Counted from the first letter of the stretch, positions 17,792 to 26,826 are shown. The stretch: DNA of 64,000 nt from Fischerella muscicola SAG 1427-1 = PCC 73103 (GCF_000317245.1 NZ_AJLJ01000375.1:42963-106962), one strand, 5' to 3'. Made by a program: numbers and translations. The notes: generated by a model from the letters alone, not told the origin.

Positions 17792-18329
17792 AAAACTAAA
17801 ACTAATAACAATAGACGAATTGAGTCTGGTTTTAGAACTAGATCAGGCGTGTTTTGGTGGTCTTTGGACATTGGATGGCTATAAGCGAGAGTTAGATAGT
17901 CCTAACAGCGTTTTACTCGGTTTATTTACACCTTTATCTCCCGCAAAGTTGCTGGCAATGGGTTGCTTTTGGTCAATTTTAGAAGAAGCCCACATTACCA
18001 TTTTGGCGGTTCATCCCGAATATCAAGGCCAAGGGTTAGGACAGGCTATTCTTTATTTTTTGCTTAAGAATGCTTACGAAATGGGTTTAGAACGAGCTAC
18101 CTTGGAAGTTCGAGTTTCTAACAAAGCTGCAATTTCTCTATATCAAAAATTTGGTTTTAAAACAGCAGGACAGCGAAGGCGTTATTACACAGATAACGAT
18201 GAAGATGCTCTAATTCTGTGGTTAGGAAATATCCAATATCCAGAATTTCCAGATAATTTGGAAAAATTGCGTATCAAAATGAGCGATCGCCTCACTCAAT
18301 TTGATTGGTCAATAGTCATTTGTCAATAG
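17775..18329 (+). CDS. rimI: Ribosomal protein S18 alanine N-acetyltransferase-like GNAT
   Basis: A 184-residue GNAT acetyltransferase. The acetyl-CoA loop is VHPEYQGQGLGQAIL (about 93-107), followed by LEVRVSNKAAISLYQKFGFK and RRRYYTDNDEDALIL, the RimI pattern. RimI transfers acetyl to the N-terminus of ribosomal protein S18. The start ATG (17775) sits inside an ATGACCA tandem repeat; the in-frame ATG at 17754 meets a stop at 17769, so 17775 is the first usable one. The C-terminal residues (DWSIVICQ) and the stop also lie in a repeat. Confidence 0.85.
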   Translation: MTNDQLKLKLITIDELSLVLELDQACFGGLWTLDGYKRELDSPNSVLLGLFTPLSPAKLLAMGCFWSILEEAHITILAVHPEYQGQGLGQAILYFLLKNAYEMGLERATLEVRVSNKAAISLYQKFGFKTAGQRRRYYTDNDEDALILWLGNIQYPEFPDNLEKLRIKMSDRLTQFDWSIVICQ

Positions 18330-18755
18330 TCATTGGTTATTTGTCAAAGGTTATGAATTACTGCTATCCGCCAAATACCAACAATTACCCATTCATGAAT
18401 ATTACTTAAATTTTTATTACAAAAGCTTAAATCTTATGTGATTTTACTACCTATAAAAAATTTTCATACTGTTCAATGTGAAATTGACAGTTCCCAAAAA
18501 ATATGATAAATATTCTTGCTTGGGATTGGCATTAAAAACTTGCAAACCCAATTTTTATTTGCTTGTCAATCTCTACAAAGACGGTAAATTCAGGCTCCTC
18601 AATACACAGTCAATAAAAAGTAATAAAAAGTTAGCAATTTCCCATCAAAGCTGGGTGATCCCGATTGAATGTCTATTTCTTTATACAGACATTCATTCGA
18701 TTTGCCTGTGCTAAAATCAGCGTACCGGCACGACGCAGGTGATGGGAAAAATGCC
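18330..18755. other. Intergenic region upstream of clpC
   Basis: The segment begins with GTCAATAGTCATT-type repeats (18307-18352) and continues AT-rich. A 78-codon frame (18478-18714) overlaps it but looks spurious. A clpC promoter and leader must lie here; I cannot point to convincing -35/-10 boxes. Confidence 0.5.
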
Positions 18756-21224
18756 ATGTTTGAACGCTTCACAGAAAAAGCCATTAAGGTAATCATGTTG
18801 GCCCAGGAAGAGGCACGCCGCCTGGGACACAATTTCGTTGGTACCGAGCAGATCCTCCTGGGTCTGATTGGAGAAGGTACCGGAGTGGCGGCTAAGGTGC
18901 TGAAATCCATGGGTGTCAATCTCAAAGACGCTCGGATTGAGGTAGAAAAAATCATAGGCCGGGGTTCGGGCTTTGTCGCCGTGGAAATTCCGTTTACGCC
19001 ACGGGCAAAGCGAGTTCTGGAACTATCCTTGGAAGAAGCGCGCCAATTAGGGCATAACTACATTGGCACCGAGCATCTGCTGTTGGGCCTGATCCGAGAA
19101 GGGGAAGGTGTAGCAGCCAGAGTGCTAGAAAATCTGGGTGTAGATCTTTCAAAGGTAAGAACTCAAGTTATCCGAATGCTGGGAGAGACCGCCGAGGTTA
19201 CACAAGGTGGTCCATCACGCGGCAACAAAACCCCGACCTTGGATGAGTTTGGCTCGAATTTGACCCAAATGGCAGTAGACGGCAAGCTCGATCCAGTGGT
19301 GGGACGCGCCAAAGAAATTGAGCGGGTGATTCAAATATTGGGTCGCCGCACAAAAAATAACCCAGTCTTAATTGGGGAACCAGGGGTTGGTAAAACCGCG
19401 ATCGCCGAAGGTTTGGCACAGCGTATTGCTAACAAAGATGTCCCGGACATCCTGGAAGAAAAGCGCGTAGTCACTCTGGATATCGGTTTACTCGTAGCAG
19501 GTACAAAGTACCGGGGTGAATTTGAAGAGCGCCTGAAGAAGATCATGGATGAAATTCGGCAGGCTGGCAATGTCATTTTAGTCATTGACGAAGTACACAC
19601 CCTAATTGGTGCAGGTGCGGCAGAAGGGGCAATTGATGCAGCAAATATCCTCAAGCCGGCTTTGGCTAGAGGTGAATTACAGTGCATTGGTGCCACAACC
19701 TTAGATGAATACCGTAAGCACATTGAGCGAGATGCAGCCTTGGAACGCCGTTTCCAACCAGTGATGGTCGGCGAACCGTCGGTTGATGAGACAATCGAAA
19801 TTTTGCATGGTCTGCGCGATCGCTACGAACAACACCACAAGCTCAAGATTTCCGACGAAGCTTTGATTGCGGCGGCAAAATTATCTGACCGTTATATTAG
19901 CGATCGCTATCTGCCAGATAAAGCCATCGACTTAATCGATGAAGCTGGATCTCGCGTCCGTCTAATTAACTCCCAACTTCCACCCGCAGCCAAAGAGTTA
20001 GATCGAGAACTGCGCCAATTATTAAAAGAAAAAGATGATGCAGTTCGCGCCCAAGATTTTGACCGAGCCGGAGAACTGCGCGATCGCGAAATGGAAATCA
20101 AAGCCGAAATTCGCGCGATCGCTCAAAGCAAAACCGGTACTGGTCGTCCAGAAGGTGAAGAACCAGTAGTTACAGAAGAAGACATTGCCCACATTGTCGC
20201 TTCTTGGACGGGTGTACCAGTCAACAAACTCACCGAGTCCGAGTCCGAAAAGCTGCTGCACATGGAAGACACCTTGCATCAGCGCCTAATCGGTCAAGAA
20301 GATGCTGTGAAGGCTGTTTCGCGGGCAATTCGTCGCGCTCGTGTCGGCTTAAAGAACCCCAACCGACCCATTGCTAGCTTTGTCTTCTCTGGGCCTACCG
20401 GCGTCGGTAAAACCGAGTTGGCAAAAGCATTAGCATCTTACTTCTTTGGTTCGGAAGAAGCGATGATCCGTCTGGATATGTCCGAATACATGGAGCGCCA
20501 CACCGTCTCCAAGTTAATCGGTTCACCTCCAGGCTATGTTGGTTACAACGAAGGTGGTCAGCTCACCGAAGCAGTACGCCGTCGTCCTTACACCGTGGTG
20601 CTATTCGACGAAATCGAAAAAGCGCACCCCGATGTCTTCAACATGCTGCTGCAAATTTTGGAAGACGGTCGTTTAACTGATGCCAAAGGTCGCACCGTAG
20701 ACTTCAAGAACACCTTGCTGATTTTGACTTCCAACATCGGTTCCAAGGTAATTGAAAAAGGTGGCGGCGGTATCGGCTTCGAGTTTGCTGAAGACCAAAG
20801 CGAATCGCAGTACAACCGGATTAAGTTCTTAGTCAATGAAGAACTGAAGAACTACTTCCGTCCAGAATTCCTCAACCGTCTGGATGAAATTATCGTCTTC
20901 CGTCAACTGAACAAGGAAGAGGTAATGCTAATTGCCGACATTATGCTCAGAGAAGTATTTGGTCGTCTTACCGAGAAAGGAATCAATCTCGAAGTGAGCG
21001 ATCGCTTCAAAGAGCGCTTGTTGCAGGAGGGTTACAACCCCAGTTACGGTGCAAGACCCTTACGTCGAGCCATTATGCGCTTACTAGAAGACAGCCTCGC
21101 AGAAGAGATCCTGTCTGGTCGCATCAAGGAAGGCGACACTGCCATTGTTGATGTCGATGAAAGCGGTAATGTGACGGTAAGAGGCGAACAGCGCCGAGAA
21201 TTGATGACGCCTGGAGTTGAGTAA
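18756..21224 (+). CDS. clpC: ATP-dependent Clp protease ATPase subunit ClpC
   Basis: An 822-residue Hsp100 unfoldase. Two Clp_N repeats occupy about 1-145, the first AAA+ domain has Walker A GEPGVGKTA (207-215), a UVR-like middle region contains DFDRAGELRDRE, and the second AAA+ domain has GPTGVGKTEL and a normal C-terminus. It feeds unfolded proteins to ClpP and is essential in model cyanobacteria. I choose the ATG at 18756 (MFERFTEKAI), the standard ClpC start; an upstream ATG at 18669 would add 29 unusual residues. A strong terminator follows. Confidence 0.96.
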   Translation: MFERFTEKAIKVIMLAQEEARRLGHNFVGTEQILLGLIGEGTGVAAKVLKSMGVNLKDARIEVEKIIGRGSGFVAVEIPFTPRAKRVLELSLEEARQLGHNYIGTEHLLLGLIREGEGVAARVLENLGVDLSKVRTQVIRMLGETAEVTQGGPSRGNKTPTLDEFGSNLTQMAVDGKLDPVVGRAKEIERVIQILGRRTKNNPVLIGEPGVGKTAIAEGLAQRIANKDVPDILEEKRVVTLDIGLLVAGTKYRGEFEERLKKIMDEIRQAGNVILVIDEVHTLIGAGAAEGAIDAANILKPALARGELQCIGATTLDEYRKHIERDAALERRFQPVMVGEPSVDETIEILHGLRDRYEQHHKLKISDEALIAAAKLSDRYISDRYLPDKAIDLIDEAGSRVRLINSQLPPAAKELDRELRQLLKEKDDAVRAQDFDRAGELRDREMEIKAEIRAIAQSKTGTGRPEGEEPVVTEEDIAHIVASWTGVPVNKLTESESEKLLHMEDTLHQRLIGQEDAVKAVSRAIRRARVGLKNPNRPIASFVFSGPTGVGKTELAKALASYFFGSEEAMIRLDMSEYMERHTVSKLIGSPPGYVGYNEGGQLTEAVRRRPYTVVLFDEIEKAHPDVFNMLLQILEDGRLTDAKGRTVDFKNTLLILTSNIGSKVIEKGGGGIGFEFAEDQSESQYNRIKFLVNEELKNYFRPEFLNRLDEIIVFRQLNKEEVMLIADIMLREVFGRLTEKGINLEVSDRFKERLLQEGYNPSYGARPLRRAIMRLLEDSLAEEILSGRIKEGDTAIVDVDESGNVTVRGEQRRELMTPGVE

Positions 21225-21251
21225 GATTTTGGGTTGAATCTTAGAAATTTG

Positions 21252-21286
21252 AAAAGGTAGAGGGGTTACAGCCTCTACCTTTTTTG
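21252..21286 (+). terminator. Rho-independent terminator after clpC
   Basis: A perfect 12-bp stem (AAAAGGTAGAGG at 21252-21263 with CCTCTACCTTTT at 21272-21283), an 8-nt loop and a T run follow the clpC stop by 28 bp. Confidence 0.9.
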
Positions 21287-21355
21287 TTTACAAAATTTAG
21301 TTTTTTCTTGTTTGCACGAGTATTATAAATAAATTTATTTCGTATAAAACAAATT

Positions 21356-21541
21356 ATGTCTGACATACCAATTTTGCTTGCCCAAACAACTAATACTATT
21401 CAAGTAGGTATTAATATCAATGGGATTGTTGCACTAATCGCAGGAATATTGATTCTGATACTTCCCAGGCTGCTTAACTATATAGTGGCTATTTATCTGA
21501 TAATTATTGGACTAGTGCAGGTTTTTAATTTACGGATTTGA
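21356..21541 (+). CDS. DUF3096 family small membrane protein
   Basis: A 61-residue, very hydrophobic protein with two membrane segments (about 22-38 and 42-57). The core GILILILPRLLNYIVAIYL matches the DUF3096 family as I remember it (Pro-Arg-Leu-Leu-Asn-Tyr turn). The function of this family is unknown. It stands alone behind the clpC terminator with its own AT-rich upstream region. Confidence 0.8.
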   Translation: MSDIPILLAQTTNTIQVGININGIVALIAGILILILPRLLNYIVAIYLIIIGLVQVFNLRI

Positions 21542-22003
21542 TTTTAAGACAGATCATTAAGTATGGATATGTAGAAACTTTTACTTCGTAACTTATTGAT
21601 CTGATTGTTCAAAATTATTAACAGTTTGATTTGTGCAAAGCAGTATTTAAGACGCAAGATTATAGTTAGTGGTATAGATTTTACTGTAAAAACCTGCAAG
21701 TAATTATCGAAATTCACAAAAAAATTACATAAATATGAAGAATAGGTGAGTGTTATTGCTGAGTTGGCACTATCAAGTTACATTATGCTTCATATATAGT
21801 AAAACACGTAAATTCATCATATTAATATTTTGCAGCAAGCATTAAAAGTCATGTCTACACACATAAAACCCACTCTCATGGGTTTAAACAGTTAGTCTGT
21901 TTTGGCGATGAAACAGTGCGTTGAAGGTGTAAAAAATTTTAAATAACTGAAATTTTATAAATTATTGTTTAGACTTTAGTACTTGATTTCAGGAGATGAG
22001 GTA
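21542..22003. other. Intergenic region upstream of the SPFH/P-loop cluster, with two adjacent hairpins
   Basis: AT-rich sequence without genes. At 21866-21885 AAACCCA and TGGGTTT form a 7-bp stem with a 6-nt loop; directly after it AAACAG (21886-21891) and CTGTTT (21897-21902) form a second small stem followed by T residues. They could be a terminator or leader element about 100 bp before the next gene. Confidence 0.5.
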
Positions 22004-22396
22004 ATGGAACCGATTAGTTTGATTGTTGGCGCACTAGCCGCAGGTGCTGTAGCTGGTACAACAGCAATTGCTGATGAAGCCATTAGAGATAGTTATAAAG
22101 GTTTGAAAACACTTGTTCAACAGAAGTTTGTAGGGAATCCATCAGCAGAATTGGTGTTAGCTGAACATGAACAAAAGCCAGAGATTTGGCAGGAACCACT
22201 AAAAGCAAAACTAATAGAGGCTTCGGTTCACAAAGATCAAGAAATTATCAACGCAGCGGAAAAACTCATCACACTGATAAATCATACTCAAATTGGTTCA
22301 CAAACTATTGATAACCGTAGTGGTGGTGTTTACTTTGAAAAAGAGGCCAATATCACAGGAGATGTGGTTGGCGGTAATAAAAATCAGTTCAGCTAG
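22004..22396 (+). CDS. Small adaptor-like protein with SGGxYF...TGDVVGGN tail (unknown function)
   Basis: A 130-residue protein starting at ATG 22004, preceded by AGGAGATGAG; an upstream TTG at 21983 is less likely. The N-terminus is Ala/Gly-rich and hydrophobic (SLIVGALAAGAVAGTTAIADEA), followed by YKGLKTLVQQKF and a helical stretch ending LITLINH (about 95). The tail has NRSGGVYFEKEANITGDVVGGN. From memory, such small modules (a glycine-rich start, then YxxLKxLI) occur as N-terminal adaptor pieces in bacterial STAND/conflict gene clusters; I infer a similar role. It shares the tail motif with the next gene's product, 81 bp downstream. No enzyme motif is visible. Confidence 0.75.
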   Translation: MEPISLIVGALAAGAVAGTTAIADEAIRDSYKGLKTLVQQKFVGNPSAELVLAEHEQKPEIWQEPLKAKLIEASVHKDQEIINAAEKLITLINHTQIGSQTIDNRSGGVYFEKEANITGDVVGGNKNQFS

Positions 22397-22477
22397 CAAA
22401 TACCTGGTTAAAGTGTTCTTTGGAATGTAATTAGGTAACTGATTTAGCATCTTGAGGATCTCAGAGGAAATAAGCCA

Positions 22478-24685
22478 ATGAGTGATGAACTTGAACAGGC
22501 TCCTTCATCTATAAAAGAAACTGATGAGAAATTAGAGGAGGCTGCTGAAAGTCAGAATACAAAAGCATCAAATACCACTAACTCAGTAGAAGATTTCATC
22601 AAAGACTTTGCAGAGAAAGATAAAGCTGAAGACATTTCTGATTTATTGCGATCGCTTGGTGTTGCCAATGTATATATTGACGCCCGCAGTGGTGGTGCTT
22701 ATTTTACAGATCAAGTAGAGATTACTGGTGATGTAGTCGGAGGTAATCAGACTAAGAGAACTAAACGCAATTCTGTAAAAGAAGTTGCGGGACAAATTTT
22801 AAGTGCAAATATCGAAAAAATACGTAGTGTTTATGTAGAAACTGATAAATATCAGCACGTAAAAACTATTTTAGACGAGAAACACCTACTGATTCTGCAA
22901 GGACATCGACGATTTGGTAAGCAAACTACAGCAATTCATCTACTTTCTACTTTCAATGCAGAAGAGATTTTTGAAATCGACCCAGCTATTACAGACCTGA
23001 GTTCATTGCAGTGTGAAGCCAAGCAGGTATATTTAATTGATACATTGGCTGTTGGTAGCGCGGAAAAACTCAATGGTTATGTGTTGAACGGTCTGAGTCG
23101 CAAACTCAAACAACAACAAAGTTATCTTGTCATTACCCTAGAAAATCACATTTCCATTTCCCAAGAAACTTTGAGAGGATATCTCTTTCATTGGAAGGAC
23201 TTACCATCTACCGACAAATTGTTAGAAAAACATCTGAGATGGTACATCACAGATCAAGCAATGCTTGATAGTGGTTATTGTGTAGCGCAGTCAGATGCTG
23301 TGCGCCAACTACTCGACAAGCAACTTTTACCGAGTGAAATTGATAAATTGGCCTCACTCTTAGCCAAGGTAGCAAGCCAGGAACTCAACCTTGAAGAAGC
23401 ATTAGCCCGTTTTGGCTCTAGCGCCTACGAACAAGTGAAAAACTGGTTTGAGCAAGATAAGCGAGAATTCAGCCAACGCATCTTTATGATTGCTTTGGCA
23501 GTTCTCAGTGGAAGTAGCTATCAAGCAGTCAAGGATGCTAGTCAGCGCTTGCAATTGCTCGTCCAACCCCCATCAAAAAAAGACGAGGAATCTGATCCTG
23601 TACCAGTATTTGATCAAACACGTAGTCAATTACTCAAAGAGGTTTTTGCTAATTTAGTCCCAGGATACGAAAATACGGAGTTTGGACGCAGTCCTGTCGA
23701 ACTAGTTGAGTTTAAGAATCCGACATTTCAGCCTGCTGTTATATCTTATGTGTGGCATGAATATGATTATCTACGCGAACCCTTACTGATCTGGTTACAC
23801 GAACTTGGTTCCCATAGTGATTCTGAAGTTCGGATTAGAGCCGCAGCTGCAATTGGCGAACTGAGCAAGTATGCTTTTAGAGATGTTCTGAATCAGGTAT
23901 TACGACCTTGGGCAAATAGCCAAAATAGGAGTTTGCAAAAATTAGCAGCCCTAGCTTTAAGTGTTCCAGTATTTGAAAGCAATCTTGCTCCTCAAGTGCT
24001 GGGATTATTGCATTCATGGAGTACTTTAAAAAATAATTCTAACTTGCGTTGGACTGCGACATCGGCCTATGGCGGGTATGTCGGACTGCGCTTTCCAGAT
24101 GCTGCACTGCGTGATTTATTTGCCATAACTTCCTCTGGAGAACCATCTTTATTTTCCGCAGTTATCGAAAGTATAGTCAATCTGTTTGCAAGCGGCAAAT
24201 TCTTACCAAATCAATATCTCAACGTCCTTAGTGCTTTACAAGAATGGACAGCACAAACCAAAATGACCACACCCAACCAATTAGGTTTACTCATTTTTTG
24301 GCGACTGATGTGTGAAGACAAAGTTCGCGCAGATGTAACCGAAATTAATAATAATCATGTACCGACATTATTATGGCTGGCACAAGAAAACCAGATATAT
24401 GAAGACTTAATTGTTTGCTTATTACGACGTGCTTTAAACTTCAAAGCCACACGTGTATCTGTACTCAATGAAATTCATAATTGGCTGAGATTCGTTGATT
24501 ATGACCACAGATTCAAGCGAGTATTGGGACGAATAATTTACACATTAGTAGCTCAAGGAAACGAGCGTGAACAAGAAAGAATCCTTTACAAGCTCAACCA
24601 GTGGGCTTTGATAGAACCACCCAACTTTGCAGGTGAAATTTTATCAGTTATTAAAAAGCATTTACAAAGTTACTCATGGAGGTAA
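22478..24685 (+). CDS. Degenerate P-loop (STAND-like) protein with HEAT-like helical C-terminus
   Basis: A 735-residue protein. An acidic, polar N-terminus (1-65) leads to the motif DARSGGAYF...ITGDVVGGN (68-90). An NTPase-like core follows: LLILQGHRRFGKQTT (137-151) is Walker-A-like, but the residue after GK is Gln instead of Ser/Thr; VYLIDT (184-189) resembles Walker B. The C-terminal half is helical, with HEAT-like units (VRIRAAAAIGELSK, LQKLAALALSVPV). It resembles STAND-type NTPases, possibly with reduced activity. The next gene starts 4 bp after its stop, so it is co-transcribed. Ligand and effector are unknown. Confidence 0.75.
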   Translation: MSDELEQAPSSIKETDEKLEEAAESQNTKASNTTNSVEDFIKDFAEKDKAEDISDLLRSLGVANVYIDARSGGAYFTDQVEITGDVVGGNQTKRTKRNSVKEVAGQILSANIEKIRSVYVETDKYQHVKTILDEKHLLILQGHRRFGKQTTAIHLLSTFNAEEIFEIDPAITDLSSLQCEAKQVYLIDTLAVGSAEKLNGYVLNGLSRKLKQQQSYLVITLENHISISQETLRGYLFHWKDLPSTDKLLEKHLRWYITDQAMLDSGYCVAQSDAVRQLLDKQLLPSEIDKLASLLAKVASQELNLEEALARFGSSAYEQVKNWFEQDKREFSQRIFMIALAVLSGSSYQAVKDASQRLQLLVQPPSKKDEESDPVPVFDQTRSQLLKEVFANLVPGYENTEFGRSPVELVEFKNPTFQPAVISYVWHEYDYLREPLLIWLHELGSHSDSEVRIRAAAAIGELSKYAFRDVLNQVLRPWANSQNRSLQKLAALALSVPVFESNLAPQVLGLLHSWSTLKNNSNLRWTATSAYGGYVGLRFPDAALRDLFAITSSGEPSLFSAVIESIVNLFASGKFLPNQYLNVLSALQEWTAQTKMTTPNQLGLLIFWRLMCEDKVRADVTEINNNHVPTLLWLAQENQIYEDLIVCLLRRALNFKATRVSVLNEIHNWLRFVDYDHRFKRVLGRIIYTLVAQGNEREQERILYKLNQWALIEPPNFAGEILSVIKKHLQSYSWR

Positions 24686-24689
24686 TAAA

Positions 24690-25907
24690 GTGACGGAAAT
24701 CTACAACCCTATCCTGATTAGAGAAGAAATTTCACGTTGGCGAATTTTACAGTCACGTCCAATTCCAGATCCAGGAACTGCGCTAGTTTTTTCTGGGGAA
24801 GGACAGTCTTTACTTACTATTAAACAAGGTGAAAAAGGCCCTACTAGCGGGGAAATGCTGTGGGGTAAATATCATTTAGTTTACAAAGTAGACATGACTG
24901 AACATCCGTTACGGTTTGTGTGTAATCTACCTTGTAAAACAGATGCTTTTGACTTTCAAGCAGATGTGAAATTTACTTATGCGGTGCATGATCCAGAAAT
25001 GATTGTCAAACGTAGCGTTACTGATGTGCGCCGAGTCCTAGAACCTTTAATTACGGAGGTGATGCGAAACATCAGTCGTAAATACGAGGTTGAAGAAAGC
25101 GGTGCTGCGGAGCGAGAAATTAGCGACCACATCAAAAAGGCTATATATGATCAAGGTTTCTCTGTTTATCAGTTCACAGTTTCTCTGTTTTTAGAACAGG
25201 AAGCCCGTGAGCGAATTAGAGATAAAAAACGCCTGCAAGATGAAATTGAACGAGAAAAAATCCGCCAAGCTTTAGAAAAGCAGAAAGCACAATTAGCAAT
25301 TGAACAACAAAAACAAAGAGAGCAATTAGAACTAGAGCGAATTCGACAACGGAATCAATTCCAACGGGAAGAAGAAAAAACCCACATTCAGTCAGAAATA
25401 GAGCTACAAAAGCTTAAGCAAGATTTGGAAATAGAAAAAACACAGTTTGATATTATCCAGATGCGGCAAAAAGAACAACTGGAATTAGAATTACGTAGAC
25501 AGCGCGAACAATTTGAACTTGATAGTATGAAAATCAAGATGGAGTTTTACTCTCCATTATTGCAAGGTGGAAACTTTCAGTTACTTGCACTTCAACTTGC
25601 ACAGCGTCCCGAAGATGTGACAGTAATTTTACAAGCGCTCAACCAACAAAAACAAGGTGAAAGAGAACATCAGGTCAAAATGCTCAAAATGTTGTTAGAT
25701 GCAGATGCACTTGAAGGTTCACAAATTAATGAAGTTGGAAAAAACCTTCTACGACAGTTAGTTGGATTAACGGAACAATCTACTGCTGTGTTGGAAAGTA
25801 CTTCCGTAGATGTCTCAGAAACGCAAGAAGCTTTACCAGAAGCAGACAACACAGAGAGCAATAATTCTACATCTGATATTCCCGAAGAATTTCGACGAGA
25901 AGAATAG
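24690..25907 (+). CDS. SPFH/band-7-like protein with long coiled coil
   Basis: A 405-residue protein starting with GTG at 24690, with GGAGG at 24678-24682; the in-frame TTG upstream would overlap the previous gene. The N-terminal part (about 1-165) looks like an SPFH/band-7 domain (FDFQADVKFTYAVHDPE, then ITEVMRNISRKYEV), and about 170-300 is a Glu/Gln/Lys/Arg-rich coiled coil. The tail is acidic and disordered (about 360-405). Unlike flotillin or stomatin it has no N-terminal membrane hairpin, so it may rely on the membrane protein encoded next. SPFH proteins form oligomeric membrane scaffolds; the role here is inferred. Confidence 0.75.
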   Translation: MTEIYNPILIREEISRWRILQSRPIPDPGTALVFSGEGQSLLTIKQGEKGPTSGEMLWGKYHLVYKVDMTEHPLRFVCNLPCKTDAFDFQADVKFTYAVHDPEMIVKRSVTDVRRVLEPLITEVMRNISRKYEVEESGAAEREISDHIKKAIYDQGFSVYQFTVSLFLEQEARERIRDKKRLQDEIEREKIRQALEKQKAQLAIEQQKQREQLELERIRQRNQFQREEEKTHIQSEIELQKLKQDLEIEKTQFDIIQMRQKEQLELELRRQREQFELDSMKIKMEFYSPLLQGGNFQLLALQLAQRPEDVTVILQALNQQKQGEREHQVKMLKMLLDADALEGSQINEVGKNLLRQLVGLTEQSTAVLESTSVDVSETQEALPEADNTESNNSTSDIPEEFRREE

Positions 25908-25938
25908 TTTTAGAATTTTATGACATCAATAAATAGTG

Positions 25939-26826
25939 ATGATAAGTGAGTTTATTCAGGGCATAATTAAACCTATTTGGGAAGTACTTGTATTTGTACC
26001 AATGCCATGGCGAGCGATAGTAGTTGTTCTTGTCTTAATGCCTATCTGCTCTTGGTTTTTCTGGCGAATATTTCCATGGCTACTTGTTAAATTTTTACAA
26101 TTAATTTCTGTTGGGTCGGAATTATTAGCAAATATGCTACTTTTTGGAGAATATTTGTTGACGAAAAATCTCAGAAAAAAGGGACATCAACCGCCAGAAT
26201 ATGTCTATATTTTTGCTGATTTTCTTCGCAACATAGTTAGTTTTTTATATCTATGTAGCCAAGAACTGGATAAAGTTCGTCAGAAGGCATTAAAAAAACG
26301 ATGGCTCCCACGCAGAATCTGGTTAATTATCACAGGAATAATCATTTTATTAACATGGTATGCACGTCCTGTATTTGGAGAAACTACTGTTGGTAAGTTC
26401 ATTGACAATAGTGTCATTTTTTGGTATTCCTTTGATAACTGGCTAATGAATCCTCAATCGAAATTATCGACATTAAATAGTTATTCACCGACAGAATTTG
26501 TTAAAGCTTATTATTCAACTATTAATAAACGTCAGTATATTGCTAGTTGGAATTGTCTATCACTCAAATTTCAAACTAAGAAATCAAGTTTGCCAAGTGG
26601 TTTTATTTCTTATGTCAGCTGGTGGGAACAACAAGTAGAGCGAATAGAGATTACACAACAACCTAGCGTAGAAAAACAAAATAATAATTCTGCAATAGTA
26701 AAAGTTCAACTGCAATACTTGCTAAAAAATCAACAAAAGTTATCTGAGCCAGAGTCTGTACGTTTATGGCTGGTACGGGATGGTAAAACGAAAAGATGGA
26801 TGATTAATCATTCAAGGGTTATTTAG
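25939..26826 (+). CDS. Membrane protein with NTF2-like C-terminal domain
   Basis: A 295-residue protein starting at ATG 25939 (GTG at 25936 is an alternative). Hydrophobic segments lie at about 15-45, 47-73 and 128-143. The C-terminal domain (about 180-295) begins SPTEFVKAYYSTINKRQYIASW and has YVSWWEQQVERIEI, a pattern typical of NTF2-like domains attached to cyanobacterial membrane or kinase proteins, usually outside the cytoplasm. It is the last gene of the four-gene cluster, 31 bp after the SPFH-like gene, and could anchor that protein. No enzymatic motif is visible. Confidence 0.7.
   Translation: MISEFIQGIIKPIWEVLVFVPMPWRAIVVVLVLMPICSWFFWRIFPWLLVKFLQLISVGSELLANMLLFGEYLLTKNLRKKGHQPPEYVYIFADFLRNIVSFLYLCSQELDKVRQKALKKRWLPRRIWLIITGIIILLTWYARPVFGETTVGKFIDNSVIFWYSFDNWLMNPQSKLSTLNSYSPTEFVKAYYSTINKRQYIASWNCLSLKFQTKKSSLPSGFISYVSWWEQQVERIEITQQPSVEKQNNNSAIVKVQLQYLLKNQQKLSEPESVRLWLVRDGKTKRWMINHSRVI

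Noticed and set aside
18478..18714. 78-codon ORF before clpC
   Set aside because: It overlaps the clpC region, begins with GTG without a ribosome binding site and has no recognisable product.
18669..18755. N-terminal extension of ClpC
   Set aside because: The standard ClpC start MFERFTEKAI is at 18756; the 29 extra residues do not resemble family members.
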